Made by a program: the position numbers and the translations under genes. A stretch of DNA of 64,000 bases from Cellvibrio sp. KY-GH-1 (lineage in GTDB: Bacteria > Pseudomonadota > Gammaproteobacteria > Pseudomonadales > Cellvibrionaceae): assembly GCF_008806975.1 (NCBI RefSeq), contig NZ_CP031728.1:5249501-5313500 (forward strand). The letters run 5' to 3'. Each line of letters begins with the position of its first letter. Position 1 is the first letter of the stretch. Of this stretch, positions 63,499 to 64,000 are shown in pieces. The notes below the pieces were generated by a model. It had not been told where the DNA came from, did no database searches, and was given only the letters and a program-made list of their open reading frames with translations.

Positions 63499-64000
63499 AT
63501 GACTGTAAAAACCATCGAGCAATTATTAAAGCCTCATTCCATTGCCGTGATTGGTGCGTCCAACCAACCCAATCGCCCGGGCAATGCGGTGATGCGCAAT
63601 TTATTGCAGGGTCAGTACGATGGTCCGATTATGCCGGTGACACCGCATTACAAATCCGTTAATGGTGTGCTCGCCTATCGCTCGATTGATGAATTACCGC
63701 TGGTTCCAGACCTTGCCATTATTTGTACCCGGGCAACGCGAGTTCCGGCAATTATTTTGCAATTGGGACGCAAAGGCACACGCAATGCCATTGTGATTGC
63801 GTCCGGGCTGGATAATTTATACACCGCGCAGGGCACCAACTTGCAGGAGCAAATGCTCGCTATTGCCAAAGAATGGGGTGTGCGCATATTGGGGCCGGAT
63901 TCGCTCGGTATTATTGTGCCCTCTCTGGGATTAAATGCGAGCTATGCGCACACCAACGCGCTACCGGGGAAAATTGCTGTGGTATCACAATCCAGTGCCG
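63499..64000 (+). CDS. Start of an ADP-forming acyl-CoA synthetase-like / protein acetyltransferase gene (3' end outside window)
   Basis: 167 codons visible from ATG63499. M-T-V-K-T-I-E-Q-L-L-K-P-H-S-I-A-V-I-G-A-S is the CoA-binding Rossmann start of the ADP-forming acetyl-CoA synthetase family, continued by NRPGNAVMRNLLQGQYDGPIMPV and WGVRILGPDSLGI. In gammaproteobacteria such long proteins are often the Pat/PatZ lysine acetyltransferases (synthetase-like part plus GNAT domain). The C-terminal GNAT domain that would decide is beyond the edge. Confidence 0.85.
   Translation, partial: MTVKTIEQLLKPHSIAVIGASNQPNRPGNAVMRNLLQGQYDGPIMPVTPHYKSVNGVLAYRSIDELPLVPDLAIICTRATRVPAIILQLGRKGTRNAIVIASGLDNLYTAQGTNLQEQMLAIAKEWGVRILGPDSLGIIVPSLGLNASYAHTNALPGKIAVVSQSSA

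Noticed and set aside
1..64000. tRNA, rRNA, CRISPR array or prophage genes
   Set aside because: None recognised by eye; a dedicated scan could still find a tRNA, so absence is not proven.

Overview
The window looks like chromosome from a gammaproteobacterium of the Cellvibrio/Saccharophagus group (Cellvibrionaceae). The grounds are the core gene order aspS-yebC-ruvC and ruvAB-ybgC-tolQRAB-pal-cpoB, a complete rnfABCDGE operon, an Anbu/transglutaminase locus, polyserine linkers in a surface lipoprotein, and a GacA-type binding site in front of a CsrB-like RNA. The genus is an inference from style and content; no rRNA or other marker is present.

Layout. 1-7050 is an accessory region: the end of an unknown large gene, then a haemagglutinin-like (CdiA-type) polymorphic toxin gene cut in two by a 1252-bp IS3-family element with a 3-bp target duplication. 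The orphaned toxin tip and a small candidate immunity gene follow. 7277-9147 is a secreted esterase broken by a one-base loss in a G run. 9423-9969 is a ParD/ParE pair flanked by two identical 26-bp repeats. 10120-18685 holds a flavin reductase and the Anbu locus (transglutaminase, ATP-grasp/alpha-E, DUF2126, Anbu). 18859-19689 is an MscS channel and 19810-25958 is rnfABCDGE. 26246-32674 is housekeeping (metG, a DUF4870 protein, greB, an S9 peptidase, tilS).

32762-37306 carries two secreted lipoproteins: a seven-repeat FG-GAP propeller and a di-haem RoxA/peroxidase-like cytochrome. 37725-41653 carries small and poorly known genes (QEGLA peptidase, Rieske protein, DUF4124, mtgA). 41795-46088 is fmdB-aspS-yebC-(membrane Xre)-ruvC. 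A reverse-strand block (Coq4-like gene and putA) then separates ruvC from ruvAB, which has its own near-consensus LexA box. 50102-56783 is ruvAB and the full Tol-Pal operon. 56791-57143 on the minus strand is the best RNA candidate: about 16 AGGA motifs, a terminator, and an upstream GacA-like palindrome. 57326-64000 holds an M61-like peptidase, an LpxR-like lipid A deacylase with a TetR regulator and three matching operators, ndpA, a RidA protein, pilU and the start of an acyl-CoA-synthetase-like gene.

The most interesting items are the CsrB/RsmZ-like RNA, the IS-split toxin gene whose reading frame can be rebuilt exactly, the TetR/LpxR operator set, and the Anbu locus. No tRNA, rRNA, CRISPR array or prophage was recognised.
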